Source of the DNA: Buchnera aphidicola (Kaburagia rhusicola ensigallis)
Lineage (GTDB): Bacteria > Pseudomonadota > Gammaproteobacteria > Enterobacterales > Enterobacteriaceae
NCBI GenBank assembly: GCA_039830025.1
Contig: CP140040.1
Span: forward strand, 458,001 to 522,000
Length of the DNA stretch: 64,000 bases
Direction of reading: 5' to 3'
A model generated the notes under the pieces. The model was given only the letters and a program-made list of their open reading frames with translations, had not been told where the DNA came from and did not search any database. Both the position numbers and the translations under genes were made by a program. Shown in pieces: positions 20,140 to 30,467 of the stretch (positions within the stretch are counted from its first letter, which is position 1; each line of letters begins with the position of its first letter).

Positions 20140-20687
20140 TCTTTTTTTAAATTTTAATGCAAATAAAAATATAAAATATAAATTCATTAAAATATTAAAT
20201 CTCTTTATAAAAATTATCCTAAAAAATTTATTGTAGAATATACAGAAAATAACAAACTCATAATAACTTTAATTGAGTCATTAATGTAAAATATTAATGT
20301 TTAAAAAAAATAAAAAATATTTGTAATAGAAATAAAAATATATTTTAATATATAGAAATCAACTGATAAATTGTTTTACAACAAATATTAAAATAGAAAA
20401 AATTATTAGAAGCAATATAAATTAAAAAATTAACTAAAAATGTTATTTTAAAATAGTTCTTATATTCTATAAAATACAATACCTATTAATTTATATAAAT
20501 ACTAAACCTTTACAAAAACTAGATATTAGTAAATTCATTATGAAACAAAATTAAACCTTTACCGAAAAATTAAAAAAATGATATTATTTTACGTTCCATA
20601 AACACTATAAGTATCATATAAACTTTAACTTGCGCTACGCTACAATTAAAACTATTAAGATCATACTAACTAATGTATATAATAAAT
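20140..20687. other. Gene-free stretch between tRNA-fMet and ribH
   Basis: About 550 AT-rich bases with no supported gene. I saw a short direct repeat, TAAACCTTTAC, near 20507 and 20553, and a weak 7-bp inverted repeat near 20280-20300. It probably contains the ribH promoter and decayed DNA. Confidence 0.5.
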
Positions 20688-21161
20688 ATGAAAATTATTG
20701 AAGCAACTGTCTTAGCACAAACAGCAAAAATTGCTATAATTATTAGCAGATTTAACTATTTCATCAATAAACATTTATTAGATGGAGCACTAAATACTCT
20801 TAAACGAATAGGACAAATAAAAGATGAAAATATAACTATCATATACGTTCCAGGAACCTTTGAAATTCCTATTATCTCACATATCATAGCTAATAAAAAA
20901 AAACACAACGCTATTATTGTATTAGGAACAATTATTAAAGGCAGTACTGTTCATTTCTCTCTGCTATCAAATGAAGTTATAAAACAAGTTTCTAAAATTA
21001 GTAATCAATATACAATCCCTATCTCTTTTGGAATTATTACAGCTAATAATGTTCAACAAGCCATAGAACGCGCAGGAACAAAAATAGGAAATAAAGGATC
21101 AGAATCTGCTTTAGTTGCATTAGAAATGATAAATATTATTGATACCATTAATAGAAATTAA
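20688..21161 (+). CDS. ribH: 6,7-dimethyl-8-ribityllumazine synthase
   Basis: Condenses the ribityl-aminouracil intermediate with dihydroxybutanone phosphate to form lumazine, the penultimate step to riboflavin. The 157 residues match E. coli (156): IIEATV start, ISRFNYFINKHLLDGA, DENITIIYVPGTFEIP, LGTIIKGSTVHF with the catalytic His, and the C-terminal QAIERAGTKIGNKGSESA. An ATG at 20673 would add five residues. I prefer 20688 because it aligns with the E. coli Met. It precedes thiL, whereas E. coli has ribD-ribH-nusB-thiL, so the order here is rearranged to ribH-thiL-ribD-nusB. Confidence 0.96.
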   Translation: MKIIEATVLAQTAKIAIIISRFNYFINKHLLDGALNTLKRIGQIKDENITIIYVPGTFEIPIISHIIANKKKHNAIIVLGTIIKGSTVHFSLLSNEVIKQVSKISNQYTIPISFGIITANNVQQAIERAGTKIGNKGSESALVALEMINIIDTINRN

Positions 21162-21248
21162 ATATAATCTTTAATTAACCAATGTTTCTATAAAATATAA
21201 GATACGTGTTTTAAATAAAAACAAATATATCTTAAAATAAAAATCTAT

Positions 21249-22220
21249 ATGAACTTAAATGAATTCGAAATCATTAAAAATTACTTTGGAAATACATTAA
21301 AAAAAAATGACAAACATATTATCCAAGATATTGGAGATGATTGCGCAATAATAACAATACCAAAAAATAATACTCTTGCCATCAGTACCGATTCATTAAT
21401 AGAAGGAACTCATTTTTTTAAAAATACTCACCCTACTGACTTAGGATATAAAATAATTGCAATAAATCTCAGTGACCTTGCAGCAATGGGATCAAAGCCT
21501 AAATGGATCACATTATCACTTACTATTCCAAAAGTTGATATATATTGGATAAAACATTTTAGTCAAAGTTTTTTTCACACACTAAATACTTACAATATGA
21601 AATTAATTGGAGGAAACACTACTAGTGGACCGCTGAGTATAACAGCCAGTATTTATGGAATTATTCCCAAAAAACAAGCTTTATTAAGAAATGGAGCAAA
21701 AATTGGAGATTTAATATATGTTACTGGAACTTTGGGAGATAGCGCAGCAGGTTTATTTTTATTAAAAAATAAAAAATATAATATACAAAAGGATTTTGAT
21801 TATCTAATTAAAAAACATTTACATCCCATTCCAAGAATCACACATGGACAATTATTAAGGAATATTGCTAATTCTGCCATTGATATATCAGACGGATTAT
21901 TGACTGATGTAAAAAAAATGTTAGAATCCAGTAAACACGGAGCAAACATCAATTTAGAAAAATTACCAATTTCTAAAACACTCAAAAAACATTTTACAAA
22001 AAAACAATGGTTAACTTTTGCTACAAATTCAGGAGAAGACTATGAAATTTGTTTTACAATACCAAAAAAAAATATATCAATTTTAAATAATAAAATTCAT
22101 CATCTAGGAATACCTTACACCTGCATTGGAGAAATTCATCATATTAAAAAAGGATATAACATTTTCTATAATAAAAAAAAAATAAACTTCTCATGCAAGG
22201 GATATGATCATTTTTGTTAA
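21249..22220 (+). CDS. thiL: Thiamine-monophosphate kinase
   Basis: Phosphorylates thiamine monophosphate to the cofactor thiamine diphosphate, which Dxs at 23925 in this window uses. The 323 residues (E. coli 325) show the FGLM/PurM-like family pattern: DIGDDCAII near residue 30, STDSLIEGTHF with metal-binding Asp, NLSDLAAMGSKP, GGNTTSGPLSI, VTGTLGDSAAGL, and DISDGLLTDV, followed by SGEDYEICF near the C-terminus. These fit the ATP, thiamine-phosphate and magnesium sites of ThiL. It lies between ribH and ribD. Confidence 0.96.
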   Translation: MNLNEFEIIKNYFGNTLKKNDKHIIQDIGDDCAIITIPKNNTLAISTDSLIEGTHFFKNTHPTDLGYKIIAINLSDLAAMGSKPKWITLSLTIPKVDIYWIKHFSQSFFHTLNTYNMKLIGGNTTSGPLSITASIYGIIPKKQALLRNGAKIGDLIYVTGTLGDSAAGLFLLKNKKYNIQKDFDYLIKKHLHPIPRITHGQLLRNIANSAIDISDGLLTDVKKMLESSKHGANINLEKLPISKTLKKHFTKKQWLTFATNSGEDYEICFTIPKKNISILNNKIHHLGIPYTCIGEIHHIKKGYNIFYNKKKINFSCKGYDHFC

Positions 22221-22322
22221 AAATACTAAAATATTTCAATTACAATATTTCTAACGTATTTTATATTTTAAATATAACTACTACCATTATCTAATAATAA
22301 GAACTATTGTTCTAAGAAAGTT

Positions 22323-23447
22323 ATGAAAAAAATCACTAAAACAGACATATTTTATATGAATAAAGCAATACAAATAGCCAAGAAAGGAATATTAACTACA
22401 TCACCAAATCCCAATGTTGGGTGTATCATAGTAAAAGATAATATTATTTTAGGAACAGGATGGCATAAAAAAGTTGGACAACCACATGCAGAAATATATG
22501 CTTTAAAGCAAGCAGGAATAAAAGCAAAAGGAGCTACAGCATATATTACTTTAGAACCATGCAGTCATTTTGGAAATACTCCTCCTTGCTGCATAGAATT
22601 AATAAAATCAGGTATTTCTAGAGTAGTAGTATCCACAATAGATCCAAATCCAAAAGTATCTGGAAATGGAATAAAATGGCTTAAAAAAAAAGGAATTATA
22701 GTAAAAGTAGGAGTAATACCTCATAAATCTGAAAATATAAACAAAGGATTTTTTCAAAGAATGCGAACTGGAATTCCTTGGATTCAATTAAAACTTGCTA
22801 GCTCAATTGATGGACGTACTGCGCTATACAATGGATTAAGTAAATGGATTACATCGTATACATCTCGTCAAGACGTTCACATACATAGACAACTATCTGA
22901 CGCTATCATTAGTAGCAGTAATTCTGTTATTGCAGACAACGCATTGTTAACCGTAAGAAACACATCAATAAAAAAAGAAAAAAATATAAATTGGAGTAAT
23001 AAAAATAAAATTCGACAACCCTTACGTGTTATTATTGATAGCAAAAACCGTATAACTCCATTACATAAATGTATAAAAGAACCTGGAAAAATACTACTCA
23101 TAAGATTAACACACGATAACAAGTGTTGGCCAAGCCATGTAGAACAAGTAATATTAAAAAATGAAAACAACAAAATTAATCTAATGAACCTTATAAAATT
23201 ATTAGGAAAACGTCAAATCAATAAAATATGGATAGAATCAGGAGCATCATTATCTGGATCTTTTTTAAAATTAAATATCATTAACGAAATTATTATTTAT
23301 ATGGCTCCAAAACTGTTAGGCCACTATGCAAAACCATTATTTATACTCGATAAATATGAAGAACTATCTTGGGTTCCTCAATTTAATTTTAAAAATATTG
23401 CTAAAATAGGAAGCGACATTAAATTAACATTAACAAAAAAAATTTAA
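22323..23447 (+). CDS. ribD: Bifunctional riboflavin deaminase/reductase RibD
   Basis: Catalyses two successive riboflavin steps: deamination of the pyrimidine ring, then NADPH-dependent reduction of the ribose side chain. The N-terminal cytidine-deaminase-like domain (to about 145) has the HAE motif at 55-57 and zinc ligands His55, Cys80 and Cys89 in TLEPCSHFG and TPPCC. The reductase domain begins around PWIQLKLASSIDGRTA and runs to the C-terminus. The 374 residues match the full-length E. coli enzyme (367). As I recall, some Buchnera strains encode the two domains separately, so a fused gene is worth noting. nusB follows after 42 bases. Confidence 0.96.
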   Translation: MKKITKTDIFYMNKAIQIAKKGILTTSPNPNVGCIIVKDNIILGTGWHKKVGQPHAEIYALKQAGIKAKGATAYITLEPCSHFGNTPPCCIELIKSGISRVVVSTIDPNPKVSGNGIKWLKKKGIIVKVGVIPHKSENINKGFFQRMRTGIPWIQLKLASSIDGRTALYNGLSKWITSYTSRQDVHIHRQLSDAIISSSNSVIADNALLTVRNTSIKKEKNINWSNKNKIRQPLRVIIDSKNRITPLHKCIKEPGKILLIRLTHDNKCWPSHVEQVILKNENNKINLMNLIKLLGKRQINKIWIESGASLSGSFLKLNIINEIIIYMAPKLLGHYAKPLFILDKYEELSWVPQFNFKNIAKIGSDIKLTLTKKI

Positions 23448-23489
23448 TAACTACTTTTTTAAAAACGAAAAGGAACTGTTTATCTACTT

Positions 23490-23912
23490 ATGAAACCTTT
23501 ACCTAGAAGAAAAGCACGAGAATGTGCTGTACAAGCATTGTATTCATGGCAGTTATCACATAATAATATTTATGAAATAGAAAATCAATTCTATGAAAAG
23601 AATAATATGCAAAATATCGATAAAATTTATTTCCATGAATTGATCATAGAAATAACAAATAATCAAAAACATTTAGATACATTAATGCAACCTTATCTTT
23701 CTAGATCTATTAGTGAACTAGGACAAATTGAAAAAGCTATTCTTAGAATTTCGTTTTATGAATTAGAAAGACGACATGATATTCCTTATAAAGTAACCAT
23801 TAACGAAGGAATTGAATTAGCGAAATTGTTTGGAGCAGAAGAAAGTCACAAATTTATCAATGGAGTTTTAGATAAAGCTGCTATAAAAATGAGGTACCAT
23901 ATAAAAAAATAA
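23490..23912 (+). CDS. nusB: Transcription antitermination factor NusB
   Basis: NusB binds boxA RNA together with S10 (NusE) to stop premature termination in rRNA operons. The 140 residues (E. coli 139) carry [18 protein letters not shown] at the N-terminus, [12 protein letters not shown] in the middle, and the conserved [30 protein letters not shown] segment (two helices) before [10 protein letters not shown] boxA-like sequence upstream of 23S rRNA at 57034-57047 would be its natural target here. The gene converges with dxs only 12 bases apart. Confidence 0.97.
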   Translation: MKPLPRRKARECAVQALYSWQLSHNNIYEIENQFYEKNNMQNIDKIYFHELIIEITNNQKHLDTLMQPYLSRSISELGQIEKAILRISFYELERRHDIPYKVTINEGIELAKLFGAEESHKFINGVLDKAAIKMRYHIKK

Positions 23913-23924
23913 AACATAATTATA

Positions 23925-25790
23925 TCACTCATTTAACCATGATAAAATCTTTTCTAAAATACCATCTGCATCTAACTTGTATTCACTTCGGATTTCAGTT
24001 TGATTACCTTGAGGAACAAATTTATCTGGAATCCCAATGTTTAAAATAGGAATAGTAATTTTTTTTCGCATAAATAGTTCATTAATACTACTACCAGCTC
24101 CGCCTGCAATGATGCCTTCTTCAAGAGTAACAAAAAAATCATGATGTTTTGTCAAGTTCAAAATCAAATCAATATCTAATGGTTTTACAAAGCGCATATC
24201 TACTAAAGTGAAATTTAATTTCTGTGCTACTTGTTCAGCAAAAATACATAGCGGTCCAAAATTTAAAATAGCAATCCTTTTTCCTAATCTTTTTAAAATA
24301 CCTTTTCCAACTGGAATTGATCTCATAGATTGTAAAGCTATTCCAGTTCCACTACCTCTTGGATATCTCACTACACTAGGACCTTTGCGATAACAATATC
24401 CAGTATAAAGCATTTGAAAACATTCATTTTCATTACTAGGAGTCATAATAATAATATTTGGAATACATCTCAAATAAGTTAAATCAAATACTCCTTGATG
24501 AGTTTCGCCATCTTGACCAACTATTCCTCCTCTATCAATTGCAAATAATACGGGTAATTTTTGAAGTGCTACATCATGTATCACTTGATCATAAGCTCTT
24601 TGAAGAAAAGTAGAATAAATTGCAAGGACAGGTTTATAACCACTAATAGCTAATCCTGCAGAAAAAGTGACAGCATGTTGTTCAGCTATTGCAACATCAA
24701 AATACTGATCAGGAAAGTATTTAGAAAAATTCACCATACCTGAACCTTCTGTCATAGCAGGTGTAATTCCTATTAATTTTTTATCAGTTTTTGCTATAGT
24801 ACACAACCAATGTCCAAAAACCTCAGAATAAGTAAGAGTATTTTTAATTTCTGCACGCATCTTTCCAGTTAGAACATTGAATCTAGGAACAGAATGCCAT
24901 TCTGTAGGATTTAATTCAGCAGGAAAATATCCTTTTCCTTTTTTAGTTATTATATGTAAAATATTAGTATACTTTTGAGTACTTAATCTACTAATTATAT
25001 CCACTAATAAAAACACATCATGTCCATCCACAGGGCCAAAATATTGAAATCCCAAATTTTCAAAAAAAGTATTAGATGATCTTATATCCTCTAAATATTT
25101 TTTTTGATATAACGAGTCATCTTTTAAAAAATCAGATTTAACACAAAAATTACTTTTTTTCTTATATTTTTTTATCAATTTAAAATTTAATTTAGCTTTA
25201 GAAAAAGATGAGTGTAAAGCGCCTACATTTTTTGAAATAGACATATCATTATGATTTAATATTACTAGTAAATGTATACTATTATATCCAGCATGATTAA
25301 TTGCTTCAAATGCCATACCTGAAGTCATTGCACCATCACCAATAACACATATAGTTTTTCTACCTTTTTTTTCTTTTTTAGAAGCAATGGCCATTCCAAC
25401 TCCAGCACTAATTGAAGTGGAAGCATGACCAACACCTAAAACATCATATTTACTTTCTTGTCTACTAGGAAACGAACGTATCCCATGTCGTGTACGAATA
25501 CTAAATATACTATTTCTTCTTCCAGTTAAAATTTTATGAGGATAAGCTTGATGGCCTACATCCCATATTAAATTGTCAAAAGGGGTATCAAGTACATAAT
25601 GCAACGCTACTGTGACTTCAATAACTCCTAAACTAGAAGACAAATGACCGCTAGATTTACTAATAGTTTCCAATAAATATTGACGTAATTCAAAACACAA
25701 CTGAGGCAATTTTTCAATAGATAATAACTTTAATTGTTTAACTGAATTTGCTAAATACAATATAGGGTATTTTTTAAAATTAAAATTCAT
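23925..25790 (-). CDS. dxs: 1-deoxy-D-xylulose-5-phosphate synthase
   Basis: First enzyme of the methylerythritol phosphate pathway, joining pyruvate and glyceraldehyde 3-phosphate with thiamine diphosphate. The 621 residues (E. coli 620) contain [19 protein letters not shown], the [13 protein letters not shown] thiamine-diphosphate motif, the catalytic Glu in [14 protein letters not shown], and [16 protein letters not shown]. The C-terminal transketolase-like domain ends with [13 protein letters not shown]. It lies downstream of ispA by 19 bases, the E. coli pair order, and probably shares its transcript. It supplies isoprenoid precursors used by IspA and, through farnesyl diphosphate, by CyoE. 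Confidence 0.98.
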   Translation of the reverse strand: MNFNFKKYPILYLANSVKQLKLLSIEKLPQLCFELRQYLLETISKSSGHLSSSLGVIEVTVALHYVLDTPFDNLIWDVGHQAYPHKILTGRRNSIFSIRTRHGIRSFPSRQESKYDVLGVGHASTSISAGVGMAIASKKEKKGRKTICVIGDGAMTSGMAFEAINHAGYNSIHLLVILNHNDMSISKNVGALHSSFSKAKLNFKLIKKYKKKSNFCVKSDFLKDDSLYQKKYLEDIRSSNTFFENLGFQYFGPVDGHDVFLLVDIISRLSTQKYTNILHIITKKGKGYFPAELNPTEWHSVPRFNVLTGKMRAEIKNTLTYSEVFGHWLCTIAKTDKKLIGITPAMTEGSGMVNFSKYFPDQYFDVAIAEQHAVTFSAGLAISGYKPVLAIYSTFLQRAYDQVIHDVALQKLPVLFAIDRGGIVGQDGETHQGVFDLTYLRCIPNIIIMTPSNENECFQMLYTGYCYRKGPSVVRYPRGSGTGIALQSMRSIPVGKGILKRLGKRIAILNFGPLCIFAEQVAQKLNFTLVDMRFVKPLDIDLILNLTKHHDFFVTLEEGIIAGGAGSSINELFMRKKITIPILNIGIPDKFVPQGNQTEIRSEYKLDADGILEKILSWLNE

Positions 25791-25809
25791 TATAAACTCA
25801 TCATAAAAA

Positions 25810-26709
25810 CTATGTATCGCGTGTAATTATGTAATATGCCAATTTTTGTAATAATGCTACATCTACCAACTTATTAGACAAAATTTCTAAACATTCTAAT
25901 GATTTTTTATACAATTGTTCTAATTTTTTCTTAGATTCTTGTAAACCAATTATTAATGGAAATGTATTTCCTTTAAAATTTTTATTAGAATTTGTTAGAA
26001 TGGTTGGATCATGTGAATCATTTATAAAATCAAGAATATCATCCTGAATCTGAAAAGCAAGACTAACATTTCTAGAATATTGTTCTAACGCTAAAACAAT
26101 TTTTTTTTCGCGTATATTTCTAGAAATCAAAACTAAACGAATTGCAGTGCTAATTAAAGACCCAGTTTTATACCAGTATATTTCCTCTAATTGATTCAAT
26201 TCAATACGTTTTTTCTTCGATGCTAAATCAAAAAATTGACCAATACACATACCTAATAAACCAGAAGCATTGGACAATTCTAAAATTATTTTGATTTTCT
26301 TAGCATTAGATATTTTATTTTCATTCCAATTAGATAAAACGTTGAAAGATAAACATTGTAATGCATTACCAGCTAATATAGCAGTAGATTCTCCAAATTT
26401 TATATAACAAGAATCTTGTCCTCTTCTTAATTTATCATTATCTAATGATGGTAAATCATCATGAATTAAAGAATATGCGTGCATAAATTCTATAGAAGAA
26501 GCTAATATATCTATAACATGAAAATTTACTTGAAACATGCTCCCCATAATATACATTAATATAGGGCGAATTCTTTTACCACCTAAAAGTACCCCATACT
26601 TCATAGCATGTAATAAATCAGAATCTTGAAATGGCAACGTTTCTAAAAATTCAGACATAAAATTATTAATTCGTTTTCGTTTTACATGAAAAAATTCAAC
26701 TAAATCCAT
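25810..26709 (-). CDS. ispA: Farnesyl diphosphate synthase
   Basis: Condenses isopentenyl and dimethylallyl diphosphate to geranyl and then farnesyl diphosphate, the precursor of undecaprenyl carriers, quinone tails and heme O. The 299 residues match E. coli Isp[12 protein letters not shown] precedes the first aspartate-rich motif [15 protein letters not shown], and the second is QIQDDILDF. Ser replaces Ala in the first motif but all its Asp metal ligands remain. The C-terminal [10 protein letters not shown] aligns with LADYIIQRNK. It is the first gene of the ispA-dxs pair. xseB, which precedes ispA in E. coli, is not visible in the 316-base gap upstream. Confidence 0.97.
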   Translation of the reverse strand: MDLVEFFHVKRKRINNFMSEFLETLPFQDSDLLHAMKYGVLLGGKRIRPILMYIMGSMFQVNFHVIDILASSIEFMHAYSLIHDDLPSLDNDKLRRGQDSCYIKFGESTAILAGNALQCLSFNVLSNWNENKISNAKKIKIILELSNASGLLGMCIGQFFDLASKKKRIELNQLEEIYWYKTGSLISTAIRLVLISRNIREKKIVLALEQYSRNVSLAFQIQDDILDFINDSHDPTILTNSNKNFKGNTFPLIIGLQESKKKLEQLYKKSLECLEILSNKLVDVALLQKLAYYIITRDT

Positions 26710-27025
26710 GTTCAGTCCCTATTACATTCAATTAAGACAACAACATCTTAGTAATGAAATTAATTATTTATAATACTACTAAAATAACATTAATTCTAAA
26801 AACACTACATATAAATATATTTCCTCAAATTTTATAAAATAATAATTTTAAATTGTTTTATTATAACATACACTAATATTGTTTATATATCACACATCAT
26901 AAACATAAAAATTGTTTCAATAAAAACTTTATAGATAACCGTAGATTGTTACATTCAAAAAATTTAATGTTTAATAATATAAATACTGAACTAAAACTCA
27001 AAAAATTTAATGTCTGTCACAATAT
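26710..27025. other. Intergenic region between yajR and ispA
   Basis: 316 AT-rich bases with no supported gene at the position where E. coli has xseB. No xseB-like peptide is recognisable. A 16-base direct repeat, TCAAAAAATTTAATGT, occurs exactly at 26955-26970 and 26998-27013. The region should contain the ispA-dxs promoter. Confidence 0.5.
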
Positions 27026-28204
27026 TCATCCAAACTTATGACATCGAATATTTATTAACAACCAAATAAAAAAAACCATTAACTCAAAAGAAAAAACAAC
27101 AATATTGCTATGATAATTTAAAATAAATCCTCCTAACACACTCCCTATAAAAGAACCTAAAAATTGGCTAATGGAATATATAGCCATAGCAGTACCTTTA
27201 TAATTTACAGGAGCATTTTTACTTACCAAAATAGGAAGCATAATTTCGAATAAACTAAACACTAAAAAAAATATTTGCAACCAAAAAATTAAAAAGAAAT
27301 AATTTTTTATAAAAATCAGACACAAAACATTAGAAAAAATTAATAAAGTTATAGATAATATAATTGCGAACTTTTCATATTTTTTCCTCTCAATATACGA
27401 ACTAATTGGAAGTACAATAAAAAAAGAAATCAAAATAGTAGTAAAATATATCATCCAATATGGAACAACAAAATTTTTATGCGAATATAACTGCGCGGGA
27501 ATTGCAATAAAATGCAACATTAATAATAAATGAAGAAAAAAAATATTTAGATTAAATCGTAATAGAATAAAATTGTTAAATACATTTAATATATTTTTAT
27601 ATTCTTTGTCTAAAAAAATTCCATTTTTACTACTTATTGGAGTTGGAATAGCAAAAAAAATTATAAAAATACATATTATTGAAAATATAACACTAATAAA
27701 AAATAAACTATGAATCCCAAAAGAATGAACTAAAATAGGACTCATTACCATAGCAAAAACAAAACTTATTCCAAAACTAATTCCTAAAAATCCCATTGCT
27801 TGAGATCTATTTCTTTTTGAAATTGTTTCAGATAATAATGCCATGCATACCGAAGAAATCGCTCCTGATCCCTGTAAACTACGACCTAATATAATTCCCC
27901 AAATAGAACTACTATTCAAACATATAAAACTTCCTATCAAAAAAAATAGTAATCCTAAAATAATAACATGTTTCCGTCCAAATTTATCAGATAACCAACC
28001 ATAAGGAATTTGAAATAAAGCTTGAAAAAAACTATATACTCCCAATGCAACACCTATAAGAAATGTAGTGCTACCTTGAAAATACATTCCATATATACCA
28101 AAAACAGGTAAAATTATAAACATTCCGAATATACGCAAAGAAAAAATGATACATATTCCTAAAACCACTTTCCATTCTCTTATTTCATTATAAGATTTAT
28201 TCAT
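27026..28204 (-). CDS. yajR: Major facilitator superfamily transporter YajR, lacking the YAM domain
   Basis: Inner-membrane secondary transporter. The E. coli orthologue's substrate is unknown to me. Visible are about twelve hydrophobic helices, the MFS motif GWLSDKFGRKHVI after TM2, LGRSLQGSGAISS, and GYKGTAMAIYSISQFLGS late in the protein, all matching E. coli YajR. I start at the Met codon at 28204, which gives MNKSYNEIREW and aligns with the E. coli N-terminus. An upstream ATG at 28267 would add 21 hydrophobic residues with no counterpart. The 392 residues end just after the last helix, so the roughly 65-residue soluble YAM domain of E. coli YajR is absent. It lies between ispA and cyoE, close to its E. 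coli position. Confidence 0.9.
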   Translation of the reverse strand: MNKSYNEIREWKVVLGICIIFSLRIFGMFIILPVFGIYGMYFQGSTTFLIGVALGVYSFFQALFQIPYGWLSDKFGRKHVIILGLLFFLIGSFICLNSSSIWGIILGRSLQGSGAISSVCMALLSETISKRNRSQAMGFLGISFGISFVFAMVMSPILVHSFGIHSLFFISVIFSIICIFIIFFAIPTPISSKNGIFLDKEYKNILNVFNNFILLRFNLNIFFLHLLLMLHFIAIPAQLYSHKNFVVPYWMIYFTTILISFFIVLPISSYIERKKYEKFAIILSITLLIFSNVLCLIFIKNYFFLIFWLQIFFLVFSLFEIMLPILVSKNAPVNYKGTAMAIYSISQFLGSFIGSVLGGFILNYHSNIVVFSFELMVFFIWLLINIRCHKFG

Positions 28205-28332
28205 ATACATTAAATTTCTTATTGTAATGTTAATAATACTTATTATAATAAGCCAATCATCATACAAAATAACATTTCTGTATTTTCATCTATAGATAAT
28301 ATTTTTGTAATACATAACTTAAAACAAATAAT

Positions 28333-28623
28333 ATGAAAAAAAAATTTAAAAAATACACATATTGGAATGAAACAATAGCCAAAAATATCGCTAAAAATGA
28401 ATCTATTGACATGACTAAAGATCATTGGGAAGTAATATACGCTATGAGAGATTTTTATTTTAAGTTCAATTTAACTCCATCTATAATAATGTTAATAAAA
28501 TTTCTAAAAAAAAGAGGGTTAAAAAAAATAAATACCTGTTACTTATTTAAATTATTTCCTGTAGGTCCAGTTAAACAAGCAAGCAAAATAGCAGGAATTC
28601 CAAAACCATCTAGCTGTCTTTGA
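28333..28623 (+). CDS. tusE: Sulfur transfer protein TusE
   Basis: TusE accepts sulfur from TusD and hands it to MnmA for 2-thiolation of wobble uridine in tRNA. It also resembles the gamma subunit of dissimilatory sulfite reductase. The 96 residues (E. coli 109) match in DHWEVIYAMRDFYFKFNLTP, LFPVGPVKQASKIAGIPKP and the penultimate Cys that carries sulfur (SSCL end). The N-terminal 10-15 residues of E. coli TusE are missing. The start codon is followed by nine A. The gene is alone on + between two - strand genes. Its partner TusA is at 4922, and TusBCD are not in this window. Confidence 0.93.
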   Translation: MKKKFKKYTYWNETIAKNIAKNESIDMTKDHWEVIYAMRDFYFKFNLTPSIIMLIKFLKKRGLKKINTCYLFKLFPVGPVKQASKIAGIPKPSSCL

Positions 28624-28663
28624 AATTGCATTAAATACAAAAACATAATAATTGAACCTAATT

Positions 28664-29518
28664 CTAACGAACAAAATCAATTGACATCATAATGTTCATT
28701 ACTAACATAATAATAATAGAACAATAAAAAACACTTTTGGAAAAAGTAATATAATTATCATGATAAAGTTTCTTTGTAGCAATATAAAACCATACTGTAG
28801 AACAAATCAATAAAACGAAAAAAAACTTGTATCCTGTACAATGCGTCACTGTTAAAAGACACGAAAATACTAAAAAAAATAATATAAATATATTCATGTG
28901 AACACGAGTAATGGACAATGATTGTACGACAGGGAATATTGGTATATTAGCATTTTTATAATCATCTAAATGCATGATAAAAATTGCATAAGAATGAGGT
29001 ATCTGCCACAAAAACAAAACAAAAAACAAATTCATAGCACACCAATCTATATGATTTGTAACAGAACAATAACCTAAAACAGGAGGAATAGCGCCAGATA
29101 TACTGCCAATAATAGTTGAATATATTGACCGTTTTTTTAAAAAAAAACTATAAAAAACTACATAAATGGTTAATCCTAAAAAAGCAAGTACCATACATAA
29201 TATATTAATAAACCATCCAAAAACCAATAATCCCAATATTCCTAAGAATATCGCGAAAAATATTGCAAAATTATAAATATGAGTATTAGTAACTAAAATT
29301 CTATTTTTAGTCCTACTCATGAGTTTATCTAATTTATAGTCAATAATATTATTAAAAACGCAAGAAGACCCAACAACAAAAGATACACTCATTAAATTCA
29401 ATAACAACAAATAATAGTTAATATTACCCTTTGAAGCCAAAAAAAAACCACCTAAAGAAGATATTAAATTACCTACTATTATTCTCGGTTTTAAAAGCCC
29501 TAAAAAACGTATTATCAT
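28664..29518 (-). CDS. cyoE: Protoheme IX farnesyltransferase (heme O synthase)
   Basis: Adds the farnesyl group to heme B to make heme O, the cofactor of the cytochrome bo3 oxidase encoded just upstream. The 284 residues (E. coli 296) belong to the UbiA superfamily. The first Asp-rich motif lies in NNIIDYKLDKLMSRTKNR (Asn replaces the first Asp, as in E. coli) and the second around YAIFIMHLDDYKNA. Several transmembrane helices are visible. It is the last gene of the cyo operon, five bases after cyoD. Farnesyl diphosphate would come from IspA in the same window. Confidence 0.96.
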   Translation of the reverse strand: MIIRFLGLLKPRIIVGNLISSLGGFFLASKGNINYYLLLLNLMSVSFVVGSSCVFNNIIDYKLDKLMSRTKNRILVTNTHIYNFAIFFAIFLGILGLLVFGWFINILCMVLAFLGLTIYVVFYSFFLKKRSIYSTIIGSISGAIPPVLGYCSVTNHIDWCAMNLFFVLFLWQIPHSYAIFIMHLDDYKNANIPIFPVVQSLSITRVHMNIFILFFLVFSCLLTVTHCTGYKFFFVLLICSTVWFYIATKKLYHDNYITFSKSVFYCSIIIMLVMNIMMSIDFVR

Positions 29519-29523
29519 ATTAT

Positions 29524-29853
29524 TTAATTATGTACATGATGATTTAAATTTGTCATGATCCAATGTGATCCGAACAAAATAATTATAATAATCAAAAAAG
29601 CAAATATGATTGATATCATATTCCACCTATATTCATGAGAAAAATCCAAATAAAAAAAAGACTTAATATGAACTAAAACTTGAACAATTAAACATAATAT
29701 CACTATAAAACTGGTTATTATCTTAGAGTATGTTCCTTTTATAACTACTAAAAATGGAAGTATAGTTAATATAGTTAACATGATAAAATTTAAAATATAA
29801 AAAAAATATTTACTTCTAAAAATTAAAATATTCTTTAAATAAGAACAACTCAT
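29524..29853 (-). CDS. cyoD: Cytochrome bo3 ubiquinol oxidase subunit IV
   Basis: Small membrane subunit thought to help assemble the oxidase. The 109 residues equal E. coli CyoD in length and share LTILPFLVVIKG, VQVLVHIKSFFYLD, WNMISIIFAFLIII and GSHWIMTNLNHHVH. Three transmembrane helices are visible. The start is ATG 29853, which overlaps the cyoC stop as ATGA. A longer frame from 29934 reads through cyoC and has no family support. The N-terminus is less polar than in E. coli. Confidence 0.95.
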   Translation of the reverse strand: MSCSYLKNILIFRSKYFFYILNFIMLTILTILPFLVVIKGTYSKIITSFIVILCLIVQVLVHIKSFFYLDFSHEYRWNMISIIFAFLIIIIILFGSHWIMTNLNHHVHN

Positions 29854-30467
29854 GACATTACCCCAATTAAATAAACTATAGAAAAAACAAATACCCATAT
29901 TATATCCAAAAAATGCCAAAATAAACTTAAACAAAAAATTCTCATGTATACTTCATACGTAATTCCAAATTTTATTACTTGTCGGATCATTACTACAATC
30001 CACAATAAAGCTGAAAAAACATGAATGCCATGAGTGGATAACAAAGCAAAAAAAGCAGATAAAAAACCACTGCAAGATGGGCCATATCCTTGATGTACTA
30101 AATTATAAAATTCCAATATTTCTAAAACTAAAAATGTTAAACCCAACAGAAAAGTTACGCTAAACCAAAATATAACTTTATTTTTATTATATTTTTCTAT
30201 TTCTATAAAAATAAAACTATAAGAAAAGGAACTAAGTAACAACAAAAAGCTCTCTATAATTACTAAGGGAAGATAAAAAATATCTTTTCCAGATGGACCA
30301 TCAGCTATATTATTTTTCATAACTATATAAACAGCAAACAATGTAGCAAAAATAATACAATCGTTCATCAAATACAACCAAAAACCAAATAATTTATTAG
30401 ACCGCAAAATACTAATACTGAACTTTCTTATATCTTTTTTTTTATCTGTTATATTACTCACTGTCAT
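29850..30467 (-). CDS. cyoC: Cytochrome bo3 ubiquinol oxidase subunit III
   Basis: Membrane subunit of the heme-copper terminal oxidase. The 205 residues (E. coli 204) share [59 protein letters not shown] and [20 protein letters not shown]. Five hydrophobic helices are visible. Both boundaries overlap neighbours by four bases: its ATG overlaps the cyoB stop and its stop overlaps the cyoD start (ATGA each), which implies translational coupling. The His-rich N-terminal tail of E. coli CyoC is replaced by a Lys- and Ser-containing segment. Confidence 0.97.
   Translation of the reverse strand: MTVSNITDKKKDIRKFSISILRSNKLFGFWLYLMNDCIIFATLFAVYIVMKNNIADGPSGKDIFYLPLVIIESFLLLLSSFSYSFIFIEIEKYNKNKVIFWFSVTFLLGLTFLVLEILEFYNLVHQGYGPSCSGFLSAFFALLSTHGIHVFSALLWIVVMIRQVIKFGITYEVYMRIFCLSLFWHFLDIIWVFVFSIVYLIGVMS

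Noticed and set aside
20505..20563. Short direct repeat TAAACCTTTAC
   Set aside because: Eleven bases in AT-rich spacer; only two copies and no structure suggesting function.
29854..29934. Longer start for cyoD
   Set aside because: The extension lies inside cyoC and has no CyoD counterpart; ATG 29853 gives the E. coli length and an ATGA overlap.
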